Positions 25,087 to 32,785 are shown, counted from the stretch's first letter. The stretch is 42,583 nucleotides of DNA from an uncultured Bacillota bacterium (GCA_949290475.1 CASESB010000058.1:1-42583); one strand, 5' to 3'. A program made the numbers and translations. The notes: generated by a model not told the origin, from the letters alone.

Positions 25087-26859
25087 TTAAAGGAGCGACT
25101 GTATCAGCTCTTCAGGCATCATGCCGTTCTTATCCCAGCCCATTACCTCATAGTACTGGTCAAGCATATCGTCGAACGCCTCCTGCGGAATCTTCTGTCC
25201 TGCCGCAGGGCCTTCGCCGCCGAGCGCGTCTTTAACGAGTCTCTTAGGTATAGTATCGTGCGCTCTGTTGAAGCCTTCTCTCTGATTGAATGCTCTTCCG
25301 ATATTGAGGACGCGTCTTCCGACCTCGCCCATCTCTTCGGCCGTCCACTCTTCTCCCGTTATCATCGTCAGCATTTCCGCCATGATATCGTAAGTTATCG
25401 TTCCCCAGAAGTCGCAGATGCACAGCGAGAATTTAACGGCGTTGAATTCTCCCAGGTTGTATACCATCTGTCCCTTACCCTCCGAAGTGTAAGGCGGGAT
25501 CGATGCCGCGAACACCTCTTCGTTAGGAGCATAAGCTCTCATGTGGCACGCACCTCTGTCGGAAACGGCATATGACAGCGACATTCCCCATGAACCACGC
25601 GGCTCATACTGAGGGAATTCGAGCCCCTTTACCTGCATGGCGAAATCAGTTCCGCCATACTTCTCGGAACAGTACTTGACGCCCTTGGCGAGATCTGCAC
25701 CGACGCCTTCCTGCTTGGCTATCATCTCCACCATCTTTATCATCTTGTCGGCTTCACCGAATCTGATGCCGAAATCGTGGATGCCCTTTTCCGTCATCTC
25801 CATCGCCCATACGATCGTATCGCCTGTACTTATTGTATCGAGACCCATATTGTCGCATACCTCGTTGTACTTTACGATGTGTTCAGGATCTGTAATGCAG
25901 GCGTTAGGTCCGGCTACCGCTATAGTCTCGTACTCAGGGCCTTCGCAGATGGCATCGCCTATCTTGAGGAAGTTTCCGCAGCCCAGTCCGCAGCTTCCGC
26001 ATCCTCTCTTGCCCTCTCTGTACTGCATGAGCACGGCGCCGTTGTACTTTTCCCACTCAGGGTCGTTGCCCTGCGAGAAGTTCTTATAAGGAACGATACC
26101 GCCGTCTCCGCAGGCTTCGAGGAACGCCGTCGTACCCTCGTCAAATACGAACGTATTGTCATCCTGCAGCACGTCATCGTGCAGTATCTCCAGTATCCTG
26201 TCTGTAGTCTTCTCAATATTGGCGACCTTAACGCCCTTGGTGCCCTTGATGAGGATGGCCTTCATCTTCTTAGAGCCCATTACGGCGCCTATGCCGCCTC
26301 GTCCGGCCTGTCTGTAGTAATCCGAGTTGATGCAGGCCATGTTGCTCAGATTCTCTCCCGCCGGTCCTATGGACATTATGCTGTACTCCGTGCCGTATTT
26401 GTCGGCGAGGATGCCTTCGGCATCATGTGAGCCCAGACCCCAAAGGTCTGAAGCGTCAAAGAATTCAACGCTGTCGTCCTCGATCACTACGTAACAAGGC
26501 GCATCGGCTATGCCCTCGAATATGATCATGTCATATCCGGCAAACTTTATCCTTATGCCCACATGTCCGCCTATGGAGCAGTCATTCATAGTTCCGGTGG
26601 CCGGCGACTTGGCTGCTACCGACAGCTTTCCCGAGCATGGTACAGGCGTGCCTGTAAGCGGTCCCGTGGTCAAAAACAGCTTGTTGTCCTCTCCCAGCGG
26701 ATCTATACCCGGCTTCAGCTCTTCATACCTGTATCTTATGGCAAGCCCCTTGGAACCTATGTATTTTCTGGCAAAATCCATCCTGAGAGGTTCTGTAGAG
26801 GCCGTCTTGTCTTTAAGGTTTATTCTCAGTACCTTATTCTGATATCCAAGCATTGTCAT
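25087..26859 (-). CDS. aor: Tungsten/molybdenum aldehyde:ferredoxin oxidoreductase
   Basis: AOR family, 590 residues, interconverts aldehydes and carboxylic acids with ferredoxin, using a bis-pyranopterin W (or Mo) centre and one [4Fe-4S] cluster. The cluster ligands are Cys287, Cys290 and Cys294 in CGSCGLGCGN, with Cys480 or Cys482 as the fourth. Cofactor-binding regions include TGPLTGTPVPCSGK, GRGGIGAVMGSKKMKAI and EPRGSWGMSLSYAVSDRGAC. AAAGGAGGTAGTGGAAC precedes ATG 26859. The adjacent four-cluster ferredoxin and tup transporter suggest tungsten use. The exact substrate is unknown. Confidence 0.95.
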   Translation of the reverse strand: MTMLGYQNKVLRINLKDKTASTEPLRMDFARKYIGSKGLAIRYRYEELKPGIDPLGEDNKLFLTTGPLTGTPVPCSGKLSVAAKSPATGTMNDCSIGGHVGIRIKFAGYDMIIFEGIADAPCYVVIEDDSVEFFDASDLWGLGSHDAEGILADKYGTEYSIMSIGPAGENLSNMACINSDYYRQAGRGGIGAVMGSKKMKAILIKGTKGVKVANIEKTTDRILEILHDDVLQDDNTFVFDEGTTAFLEACGDGGIVPYKNFSQGNDPEWEKYNGAVLMQYREGKRGCGSCGLGCGNFLKIGDAICEGPEYETIAVAGPNACITDPEHIVKYNEVCDNMGLDTISTGDTIVWAMEMTEKGIHDFGIRFGEADKMIKMVEMIAKQEGVGADLAKGVKYCSEKYGGTDFAMQVKGLEFPQYEPRGSWGMSLSYAVSDRGACHMRAYAPNEEVFAASIPPYTSEGKGQMVYNLGEFNAVKFSLCICDFWGTITYDIMAEMLTMITGEEWTAEEMGEVGRRVLNIGRAFNQREGFNRAHDTIPKRLVKDALGGEGPAAGQKIPQEAFDDMLDQYYEVMGWDKNGMMPEELIQSLL

Positions 26860-26878
26860 GTTCCACTACCTCCTTTGC

Positions 26879-27265
26879 CTATTCAAATGTCAGCGCATGC
26901 TGCGGACAGGTCTTCACGCACTTCGGATCACCGTTGCAGGTATCGCAGATGTATGCCTTGTCTTCTCTGATCCTGACAACCTTCTTCGGGCACTTTTCGG
27001 CGCAGATGCCGCATCCCGTACACTTGTCAAAATCAACGGTTATGTGATCGTCCATAGTTATGGCCCCCGTCGGGCAGTTCTTAGCGCAGATTCCGCAAAG
27101 GATGCAGAAATGATCAGCGTATTTCAGGCTTCCCTTATCGTAATATGTCTCGATCGCTATCCTCGCCTTGGAAGGTATGTACTCGCCCTCCTTATATGCG
27201 GAACAGACCTGAGCGCACAACTGACATCCTATGCAGTTTACCTTGTTGAACTTGAGTCTCTTCAT
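26879..27265 (-). CDS. Four-cluster ferredoxin-like subunit partnering AOR
   Basis: This 128-residue protein has sixteen cysteines in four groups: C11/14/17/21, C54/57/60/64, C82/85/88/92 and C107/110/116/120. That is enough for four [4Fe-4S] clusters. Polyferredoxins of this size sit beside AOR-family genes in many anaerobes and act as electron-transfer subunits. It is the first gene after the structured leader at 27298-27510 and lies 19 bp upstream of aor. GGGAGGAGCAAGAGAAA precedes the start. Confidence 0.92.
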   Translation of the reverse strand: MKRLKFNKVNCIGCQLCAQVCSAYKEGEYIPSKARIAIETYYDKGSLKYADHFCILCGICAKNCPTGAITMDDHITVDFDKCTGCGICAEKCPKKVVRIREDKAYICDTCNGDPKCVKTCPQHALTFE

Positions 27266-27334
27266 TTTCTCTTGCTCCTCCCTTACTCAGAACGAAAAGC
27301 TCTTTTTCTCCCGGCGCCGCGCCGCCTTAATGCC

Positions 27335-27397
27335 TTACATCCCCTGATAAAATAAAAAAGTGCAACCGAAGACCGTGAAGAAAATGCTTTTCTTAAT
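27335..27397 (-). CDS. Candidate 20-residue leader micro-ORF with AUU start
   Basis: An AAAGGAGG ribosome-binding site sits 7 nt before AUU at 27397. The frame then encodes (M)KKSIFFTVFGCTFLFYQGM and ends at UAA. The site forms part of the 5' arm of the leader's terminator, and the coding part runs through its loop and 3' arm. Translation would therefore open the hairpin. AUU starts are rare (infC is the known case), so this is a hypothesis. Confidence 0.35.
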   Translation of the reverse strand: MKKSIFFTVFGCTFLFYQGM

Positions 27398-27416
27398 GAA
27401 AGGTCCTCCTTTGCAC
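27354..27416 (-). terminator. Intrinsic terminator in the ferredoxin-aor leader
   Basis: On the minus strand GTGCAA pairs with TTGCAC, and GAGGACC with GGTCTTC. An AAGAAAA-GCA-TTTTCTT hairpin sits inside the loop. TTTTTTATTTT follows. It precedes the ferredoxin gene by about 90 bp, so it attenuates rather than ends an operon. Confidence 0.85.
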
Positions 27417-27510
27417 AATGGCAGGCAGCGGGATCGCTCCCGATACCCTAACGTTCTCATCGGCATCTTGTGTCAGTTGAGAATCGGAGTATTTATTCAT
27501 TTATTATGTA
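27360..27510 (-). ncRNA. Structured leader, candidate Moco/Tuco-type riboswitch
   Basis: About 145 nt of leader RNA precede the ferredoxin-aor genes. It can form a TTCTCA/TGAGAA stem and a CGGGA-GCGA-TCCCG hairpin with a GNRA loop. A 5' CTCC (27489-27486) can pair with GGAG (27409-27406), which is also part of the terminator arm. Molybdenum- and tungsten-cofactor riboswitches are known upstream of such genes; this placement and architecture fit, but the conserved core was not aligned. A protein-bound attenuator is possible. Confidence 0.45.
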
Positions 27511-27540
27511 ATTATACCGTAATTGTAGAAATATTGTCAA
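27511..27540 (-). promoter_or_regulatory. Consensus promoter of the ferredoxin-aor transcript
   Basis: TTGACA (27535-27540), 18 bp and TATAAT (27511-27516): both hexamers match the sigma-A consensus exactly. It lies between tupC and the ferredoxin gene. Confidence 0.9.
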
Positions 27541-27585
27541 GCTCATTAATTTGCTTTATGGTCACAACTTATTTGCAGGCAATTA

Positions 27586-28290
27586 TCATATCAGCAGCTC
27601 GCCTTCGATGAATTTTCTCGTGATATCGTTTACCGGCGCCTTCAGTATATGGTCGCTGCTGCCGGCGTCTACGATATCTCCCCTGTACATCATCAGCACC
27701 CTGTCGCAGAGCCTCTTCGCCTGAGCCAGATTGTGAGTGACGGTCACGATGGTGATATCTTCCCTGTCGCTTATAGCCAGCAGCATGCGCTCTATCTCCG
27801 CCGTCGTATACGGGTCGATGTTGGCCGTCGGTTCATCGAGCAGCAAAAGCCTCGGTCTGAACGAAAGCGCTCTGGCAAGCGCCACCTTCTGCTTTTCCCC
27901 TCCCGACAGCTTCCACGGCCGCTGCTTCCTCAGCTTAGTCAGATCCAGCTCGTCCATGAGCGGAGCTATCCTCTCCTCGATCTGATCGCCGGAAAAGCCT
28001 CTGACCTTCAGCGGATAGGCGATATTCTTTTCCACCGTGGAGGATATGAGGTAAGGATCCTGGAACACGAGGCTGACATCTCTCTGCGGGAACACATCGC
28101 TCCCGTCGTAATATACTTTTCCCGAGGTGGCCGGCAGTATGCCTGCGACTATTTTGAGCAGCGTGCTCTTGCCGGCGCCGTTAGGCCCTATCACAGCCGT
28201 CCTGCTGCCGTGTTCTATCTCGCCGCGCCCTATGTCCAGCACTGTCTTTTCTCCGAATGTCTTTTTTAGGGATTCCAGCAATATCCGCAA
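27586..28290 (-). CDS. tupC: Tungstate/molybdate ABC transporter ATP-binding protein
   Basis: This 234-residue ABC ATPase powers oxyanion import with TupB. Walker A is GPNGAGKST, the signature is LSGGEKQKVALARAL, Walker B is LLLLDEPTANID and the switch His is in VTVTHNLAQAKRLCD. The start is taken as TTG 28290 with AGGTGATCAT upstream. An ATG at 28335 would overlap tupB by 41 bp and is less likely. Gene order tupA-tupB-tupC supports the assignment. ModC-like use of molybdate cannot be excluded. Confidence 0.88.
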   Translation of the reverse strand: MRILLESLKKTFGEKTVLDIGRGEIEHGSRTAVIGPNGAGKSTLLKIVAGILPATSGKVYYDGSDVFPQRDVSLVFQDPYLISSTVEKNIAYPLKVRGFSGDQIEERIAPLMDELDLTKLRKQRPWKLSGGEKQKVALARALSFRPRLLLLDEPTANIDPYTTAEIERMLLAISDREDITIVTVTHNLAQAKRLCDRVLMMYRGDIVDAGSSDHILKAPVNDITRKFIEGELLI

Positions 28291-28294
28291 ATGA

Positions 28295-28990
28295 TCACCT
28301 GCTTTCCCGTTCCTGGAAATGATACAGTATGGCATTCACGGTAAAAGCTATCAGCAGCAGTATTATTCCCACCGCTATTGCCCTCTCGTAATTGCCCATG
28401 CCCTTGAGCTCTGAAATATACGTAGTCATCACGCGCGTCTTGCCCTTGATGTTGCCTCCCACTATCATAACCGCTCCGACCTCGGATATGGCTCTTCCGA
28501 AGCCGCTTATGACAGCTGTGGTGATACCTACGCGCATTTCATAGATCAGGAGCTTCATGCGCCCCGTCCTGCCGACTCCGAGCGTTATTCCCAGTGAATT
28601 CACTACCGGAGCCTTTTCCTTGACGATATTATACGTGAGACCGACTATTATCGGAGTCACGAGACAAATCTGCGCTATTATCATCGCCGGCACTGTGTAG
28701 TTCAGCTGCAGGCTGCCCAGCGGTCCCCTTCTCATGAGTATGAGGAAAACCGTAAGACCGGCAATAACGGGAGGCAGGCTCATAAACGTATATATGAGCC
28801 TGACCACTATCCCTTTGCCTTTGAAATCATATGTACCTATCAGTATCCCCAGGGGTATGCCGGCGACAGTCGATATTATTACCGACGTAAACGATACGTA
28901 AAGAGACAGCCCCACGATCTCGAAGATCTCCGGGTCAGCTGCAAATATCAGTTTTATCGCTTCTATTATCCCCTGTCCGATAGTGTCCAT
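28295..28990 (-). CDS. tupB: Tungstate/molybdate ABC transporter permease
   Basis: TupB, 231 residues, is a membrane permease with five to six hydrophobic helices. The permease-ATPase coupling region carries GRAISEVGAVMIVGGNI, the EAA-like loop (family pattern EAA...G) in TupB form, with TRVMTTYISEL after it. SLPPVIAGLTVFLILMRRGP is also a TupB-like stretch. It lies 21 bp after tupA. Confidence 0.9.
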   Translation of the reverse strand: MDTIGQGIIEAIKLIFAADPEIFEIVGLSLYVSFTSVIISTVAGIPLGILIGTYDFKGKGIVVRLIYTFMSLPPVIAGLTVFLILMRRGPLGSLQLNYTVPAMIIAQICLVTPIIVGLTYNIVKEKAPVVNSLGITLGVGRTGRMKLLIYEMRVGITTAVISGFGRAISEVGAVMIVGGNIKGKTRVMTTYISELKGMGNYERAIAVGIILLLIAFTVNAILYHFQERESR

Positions 28991-29011
28991 ATCTTAAAAT
29001 CCAAATCCTTA

Positions 29012-29878
29012 TTACTCTGCGTTAGGAACGAACAGCGCTTCGCCGTATTCCTCAGCACCATACTCGCCTATGAGAGCCTGAGTATCCTCGGAAACTATCC
29101 ACTCCTGGAATGCCTTAGCTCCGTCGTGGTTGATGTTTTCGTTCTTCTCAGGGTTTACACAGATAACTCCGTACTGATTGTAAAGAATGCCGCTAGGATC
29201 TTTCTCGCACAGTATAACAAGTCCCGTGTCTCCGCCAACGTTGAGCCATGTAGCTCTGTCGGACAGAGTGTATCCGCTCATCTCGTCAGTCATGGTGATT
29301 ACATCGCCCATTCCGGCAGCTGCTTCAACATACCATTCTCCTGATGGAGTCAGTCCTGCTGCTTCCCATATCGACAGCTCCTTGCTGTGAGTTCCGGACT
29401 CATCTGCTCTCGATACAAATGTCTGCTGATTGTCCATGATCGCCGTGAAAGCTGCGATAGCATCTGTTGCTGCGTTCGTGCCTACTCCGGCAGGGTCAGC
29501 TTCAGGTCCGATAACAACGAAATCGTTGTACATTACATCGAGTCTTCCGTCTTCATCGGCATGTCCGCCGGCTACGAATTCCTCTTCAGCGGCAGGCGAG
29601 TGCACCAGCAGTACGTCAGCCTCTCCGTTTTCGCCCATCGTCATAGCCTCACCTGAACCTACGGATACAACGTCAACGGTATAGCCGGATTCTTCCTCAA
29701 ATACAGGCAGGATCTCATCCAGCAGTCCGCTGTCCTTCGTACTTGTCGTCGTGGCAAGTATTATAGTTCCGTTACCCTCATCGGCAGCTTCCTCTTCGCC
29801 TCCGCATCCTGCCAGTATGGCAGTCATCGACAGCACCATAGCCAGTGCCAGAACGGAAGCCAAAATCCTTCTTTTCAT
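29012..29878 (-). CDS. tupA: Tungstate-binding lipoprotein TupA
   Basis: TupA, 288 residues, is the extracytoplasmic oxyanion receptor. A lipoprotein signal peptide ends ...AILAGC with the lipid-bearing Cys25. The mature N-terminus has the tungstate-binding signature ATTTSTKDSGLLD, then VGSGEAMTMGENGEADVLLVH. ADESGTHSKELSIW is another conserved binding-site segment. These distinguish TupA from ModA. AGGAGGTAACTATC precedes the ATG. Its transcript starts at 30222 or so and passes an attenuator-like leader and a possible Cys-rich micro-ORF. Confidence 0.94.
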   Translation of the reverse strand: MKRRILASVLALAMVLSMTAILAGCGGEEEAADEGNGTIILATTTSTKDSGLLDEILPVFEEESGYTVDVVSVGSGEAMTMGENGEADVLLVHSPAAEEEFVAGGHADEDGRLDVMYNDFVVIGPEADPAGVGTNAATDAIAAFTAIMDNQQTFVSRADESGTHSKELSIWEAAGLTPSGEWYVEAAAGMGDVITMTDEMSGYTLSDRATWLNVGGDTGLVILCEKDPSGILYNQYGVICVNPEKNENINHDGAKAFQEWIVSEDTQALIGEYGAEEYGEALFVPNAE

Positions 29879-29917
29879 GATAGTTACCTCCTAGTCAACT
29901 CTGCTATAAAATATTTA

Positions 29918-29940
29918 ATAAACGGTCATGATCCGTTTAT
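29918..29940. promoter_or_regulatory. Inverted repeat just upstream of tupA
   Basis: ATAAACGG-tcatgat-CCGTTTAT is a perfect 8-bp inverted repeat, 40 bp before the tupA start. It may be an operator or a small mRNA hairpin. Confidence 0.45.
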
Positions 29941-30035
29941 CACACCTTTACTGCTGCGCTGTCAAACAAAAAAGGAACATACGCAGCATCCCCGTAGCAA
30001 CGGCACCTGCCGCACGCATACTGCGCACAGCACAT
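29940..30035 (-). CDS. Candidate 31-residue Cys-rich leader peptide
   Basis: The frame from ATG 30035 (GGAGCAGG upstream) to TGA reads MCCAQYACGRCRCYGD and then AAYVPFLFDSAAVKV. It has five cysteines in 14 residues (CC-x4-C-x2-C-x-C). The same frame is open upstream to ATG 30098 (AAAGGA at 5 nt), giving 52 residues, but that form would run through the terminator. The Cys density could bind metal or respond to cysteine or sulfur supply. No family is recognised, and the ORF could be chance. Confidence 0.4.
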   Translation of the reverse strand: MCCAQYACGRCRCYGDAAYVPFLFDSAAVKV

Positions 30036-30046
30036 CCTGCTCCGCG

Positions 30047-30087
30047 AGAAAAAAGACGAATTTCTCCGGAATGAAAAATTCGTCTTT
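30047..30087 (-). terminator. Intrinsic terminator in the tupA leader
   Basis: On the minus strand AAAGACGAATTT (30087-30076) pairs with AAATTCGTCTTT (30063-30052) in a perfect 12-bp stem. A U run follows (30054-30049). It lies about 175 bp before tupA, so it works as an attenuator. Confidence 0.85.
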
Positions 30088-30222
30088 ACAGCTATCATAT
30101 CATTCCTTTCCATAATGGGAGGCCCGCAGGTTTCCCTCCGAACCCATCGACAGACGCTTCATGGCCGCATGAGCAATCAGCACGGCTTTAGAAATGCCTG
30201 TTCGGAATCATTAAATTTTCGT
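30052..30222 (-). ncRNA. Structured bistable tupA leader, candidate W/Mo riboswitch
   Basis: The leader begins near TTCCGAACAGGC and contains a GGAGGGAAACC...GGGCCTCC stem region. GGAAUGA (30106-30100) can pair either with the 5' AUUCC (30208-30204), closing the aptamer-like region, or with UCAUUCC (30074-30068) in the terminator loop. The two pairings exclude each other and give a switch that selects termination or antitermination. Control by tungstate, molybdate or their cofactor is inferred from the gene downstream. The class is not proven. Confidence 0.5.
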
Positions 30223-30228
30223 TAAGTT

Positions 30229-30257
30229 ATTTTATCACTTTGTTCAGTTTATCACAA
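30229..30257 (-). promoter_or_regulatory. Promoter of the tup operon
   Basis: TTGTGA (30252-30257), 17 bp and TAAAAT (30229-30234) on the minus strand. The predicted start leaves a leader of about 345 nt before tupA. Confidence 0.7.
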
Positions 30258-30288
30258 TGTCATTCAAACAACAACCCTTTTGTGATTT

Positions 30289-31641
30289 TTACTCTCTGTT
30301 TTCATAAAACTTCTCAGCCGACTGCGGGAAAAGTATATATGACAACAGGATCTCCTCCGTAGGCGCTTTGTCTCCCAGCTCCTTTTTCATGTTGAAGAAC
30401 TGCGGCTCAAGCAGATCCGCCGGTCTGCAGGTGATGGCCTGTTCCTTTCCCAGCACCTTTCGCTGCACCGCTTTGTTGAAGGGCTTTATCGTCCTTCCGT
30501 ATTCTCCCATCAGCAGCGCCTTCGTCTGCTTGCTGGCCATCTTATAACGTTCGCCGGACATGATGTTGAATACGGCCTGCGTACCCACTATCTGCGAGGA
30601 CGGCGTCACGAGAGGCGGTTCGCCCAGATCCTCTCTTACTCTCGGGATCTCCCTCAGCACCTCATCGAACCTGTCCTCCATGTTCTGTTCCTTCATCTGC
30701 ATATGGAGGTTTGACAGCATACCGCCCGGCACCTGATACTGCAGCGTCTTCGTATCCACATCCATGACCTTCATGTCGATGAGGCCGTCGCTTTCCGCTT
30801 TTCTCCTTACATCCCTGAAATACTCGGAAGCGATCGACATGGCGTCTTCGTTCAGCGACACGTCAAAGCCTCCCGCCTTAAGCGTCTCGTACATTACCTC
30901 CGTAGCCGGCTGACTCGTTCCCAGTGCGAACGGAGACAGCGCCGTATCTATCACATCGCATCCGGCTTCGGCCGCCTTGAGATACGTCATCGGCGCCACA
31001 CCGCTCGTACAGTGCGAATGAAGATGGATCGGCACGTTGACCGTACGCTTCAGCATCCTTATCAGGCGCTCCGCTTCATAAGGCATAAGAAGTCCGGCCA
31101 TATCCTTGATACATATCGAATCGGCTCCCAGCTCCTCGAGTTCCTTAGCCAGCGTCTTCCAGTATTTGAGCGTATATTTCCTGCCCACGGTATATGCCAT
31201 CGCCAGCTGCACGTGCGCGCCCTCCTGCTTGGCGGCATATGTCGCACGCTCCAGATTCCTGACGTCGTTGAAGGCGTCAAATATACGGAATATATCTATG
31301 CCGTTATCTACGGCCTTTCTGATGAAAGCATCGACTACATCGTCCGGGTAATGATTGTATCCCAGCAGGTTCTGTCCTCTGAGAAGCATCTGCAGCCTCG
31401 TCTTCCTGAATCTTCGGCGCAGCTCTCTCAGACGCTCCCACGGATCTTCATTGAGGTATCTCATGCACACGTCAAATGTAGCTCCGCCCCAGCATTCCAC
31501 CGAGTCGTATCCCACCTCGTCCAGCACCTCCGCTATCGGCAGCATATCTTCGGTCTTCATCCTGGTAGCCATCAGAGACTGATGCGCATCTCTCAGTATA
31601 GTCTCCGTGAACCTGACTTCTCCTTTGTTAAAAAATATCAT
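30289..31641 (-). CDS. Carboxyltransferase subunit (OadA / PycB-like)
   Basis: This 450-residue protein is the HMGL-like carboxyltransferase barrel shared by oxaloacetate decarboxylase alpha and pyruvate carboxylase subunit B. Signature pieces are TETILRDAHQSLMATRM, the GGATFDVCMRYL segment, LLRGQNLLGY, IKDMAGLL and HSHCTSGVAPM with metal-binding His residues. The biotin-carrier domain usual in OadA is absent, as in split systems. Membrane beta/gamma subunits and a biotin carrier are not in this window. ATG 31641 follows AAGGAGAGTGAGACAT. It appears monocistronic. Confidence 0.88.
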   Translation of the reverse strand: MIFFNKGEVRFTETILRDAHQSLMATRMKTEDMLPIAEVLDEVGYDSVECWGGATFDVCMRYLNEDPWERLRELRRRFRKTRLQMLLRGQNLLGYNHYPDDVVDAFIRKAVDNGIDIFRIFDAFNDVRNLERATYAAKQEGAHVQLAMAYTVGRKYTLKYWKTLAKELEELGADSICIKDMAGLLMPYEAERLIRMLKRTVNVPIHLHSHCTSGVAPMTYLKAAEAGCDVIDTALSPFALGTSQPATEVMYETLKAGGFDVSLNEDAMSIASEYFRDVRRKAESDGLIDMKVMDVDTKTLQYQVPGGMLSNLHMQMKEQNMEDRFDEVLREIPRVREDLGEPPLVTPSSQIVGTQAVFNIMSGERYKMASKQTKALLMGEYGRTIKPFNKAVQRKVLGKEQAITCRPADLLEPQFFNMKKELGDKAPTEEILLSYILFPQSAEKFYENRE

Positions 31642-31701
31642 ATGTCTCACTCTCCTTCCGGACAGCTGAAAATAGCTAAATCACAGTATTCTAACTAAAA
31701 T

Positions 31702-31730
31702 AGTTTACTAGATTTCGCGCCCGTTTGCAA
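31702..31730 (-). promoter_or_regulatory. Promoter of the carboxyltransferase gene
   Basis: TTGCAA (31725-31730), 17 bp and TAAACT (31702-31707) on the minus strand. Confidence 0.6.
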
Positions 31731-31790
31731 CAAACATTGTTAAATTACTGTAAAAAGCGTATCGCTTCTATTCAAGCATCCATATCATAT

Positions 31791-31833
31791 AAAAAACGGC
31801 TGACCGCACATTTCGCACGGTCTGGCCGCTTTT
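31791..31833 (-). terminator. Terminator of the second alpha/beta hydrolase gene
   Basis: On the minus strand GCGGCCAGACCGTGCG pairs imperfectly with TGCGGTCAGCCG and TTTTTT follows. It lies about 75 bp past the hydrolase stop codon. Confidence 0.75.
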
Positions 31834-31908
31834 ATCACAGGCTCATATAAACAGCCCGTATCCGTTATCAATATTTTCTCCGCCGCTTCTCCGATGCGTG
31901 AACGGATT

Positions 31909-32736
31909 TTATTCCTCTAAGAATTTCCCCAGCTCGTCGTTGAACTTCTCAGGATCCTCCAGGAACAGCCCGTGACCGCATCCAGGGAATATCACCAGTT
32001 TGCTTTCACCACCCAGGTTTTCCTTCATGTATTCTCCATGTGCCGGACCGTATATCATACCGTCTCCGCTGTATGCCAGCAGCACCGGCACCTTGATAGT
32101 CGGCAGCACCGGCCTGAAGTCTTCTATCGCCATTGCGATCCACATGTTCATCATGCAGTGCGGTGTATTGTCAAGAGCCTCGTTCAGCACCCATTTGAAC
32201 TCATCCCTGTCCTGATCATATCCCTTTGCGAAAACATTAGGTATGAACAACTTGGCTGCAAACTCCCAGCTAACTGCCAGCGCCGCCATGAACTGAAGAT
32301 TCTGTACGATATCAAAGCTGCAGCTCTGTCCCAGCTTCCACTCATCATCACAGAGAAGCTTCGGGGTCATATCTATGAAGCACATTTTCTTTATGTACTG
32401 ACATTTGAACTCTCTGGCATATGCCAGCAACGTGCTCGTTCCCATGGACCAGCCGGCAACGTTGACATTATCCAGCCCCAGATGCTCAATCAGCTCATGA
32501 AGGTCTGCTGCAAAGCGGTTTAGGTTCATCCCTCGCTCTGTAAGAGCAGAACGATCCGACTGTCCGTGTCCGCGGAAATCATAGAGTATGACCCTGTATT
32601 TTCTAGCGAACTCATCTACCTGATATTTGAAAAACTTATGATTGCATGACCAGCCATGGATGAATATCAACGGCTCGCCGCTGCCATGCTCTTCGTAATA
32701 TATCTTGCAGTTATCCTTTGTCGTAAAAAATGCCAT
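31909..32736 (-). CDS. Alpha/beta hydrolase-fold protein
   Basis: This 275-residue alpha/beta hydrolase has the HGWSCNHKFF oxyanion region and DFRGHGQSDRS. The nucleophile elbow is GWSMG with Ser97, the acid Asp probably lies in LLAYSGDGMIY, and the His in PGCGHGLFLEDPEKF. A methionine- and tryptophan-rich cap region (about 125-205) suggests a bulky or hydrophobic substrate. No signal peptide. Substrate unknown. Not closely similar to the hydrolase at 8178-9041. Promoter, start and terminator are all clear, so it is a one-gene unit. Confidence 0.88.
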   Translation of the reverse strand: MAFFTTKDNCKIYYEEHGSGEPLIFIHGWSCNHKFFKYQVDEFARKYRVILYDFRGHGQSDRSALTERGMNLNRFAADLHELIEHLGLDNVNVAGWSMGTSTLLAYAREFKCQYIKKMCFIDMTPKLLCDDEWKLGQSCSFDIVQNLQFMAALAVSWEFAAKLFIPNVFAKGYDQDRDEFKWVLNEALDNTPHCMMNMWIAMAIEDFRPVLPTIKVPVLLAYSGDGMIYGPAHGEYMKENLGGESKLVIFPGCGHGLFLEDPEKFNDELGKFLEE

Positions 32737-32785
32737 CCTAAATCACTCCTTTGCAACTTCCGACGCCACTATATCTTATATTTTT

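Noticed and set aside
31909-32736. Haloperoxidase or proline iminopeptidase assignment
   Set aside because: Only the general alpha/beta hydrolase triad can be seen; nothing specific to either enzyme was found.
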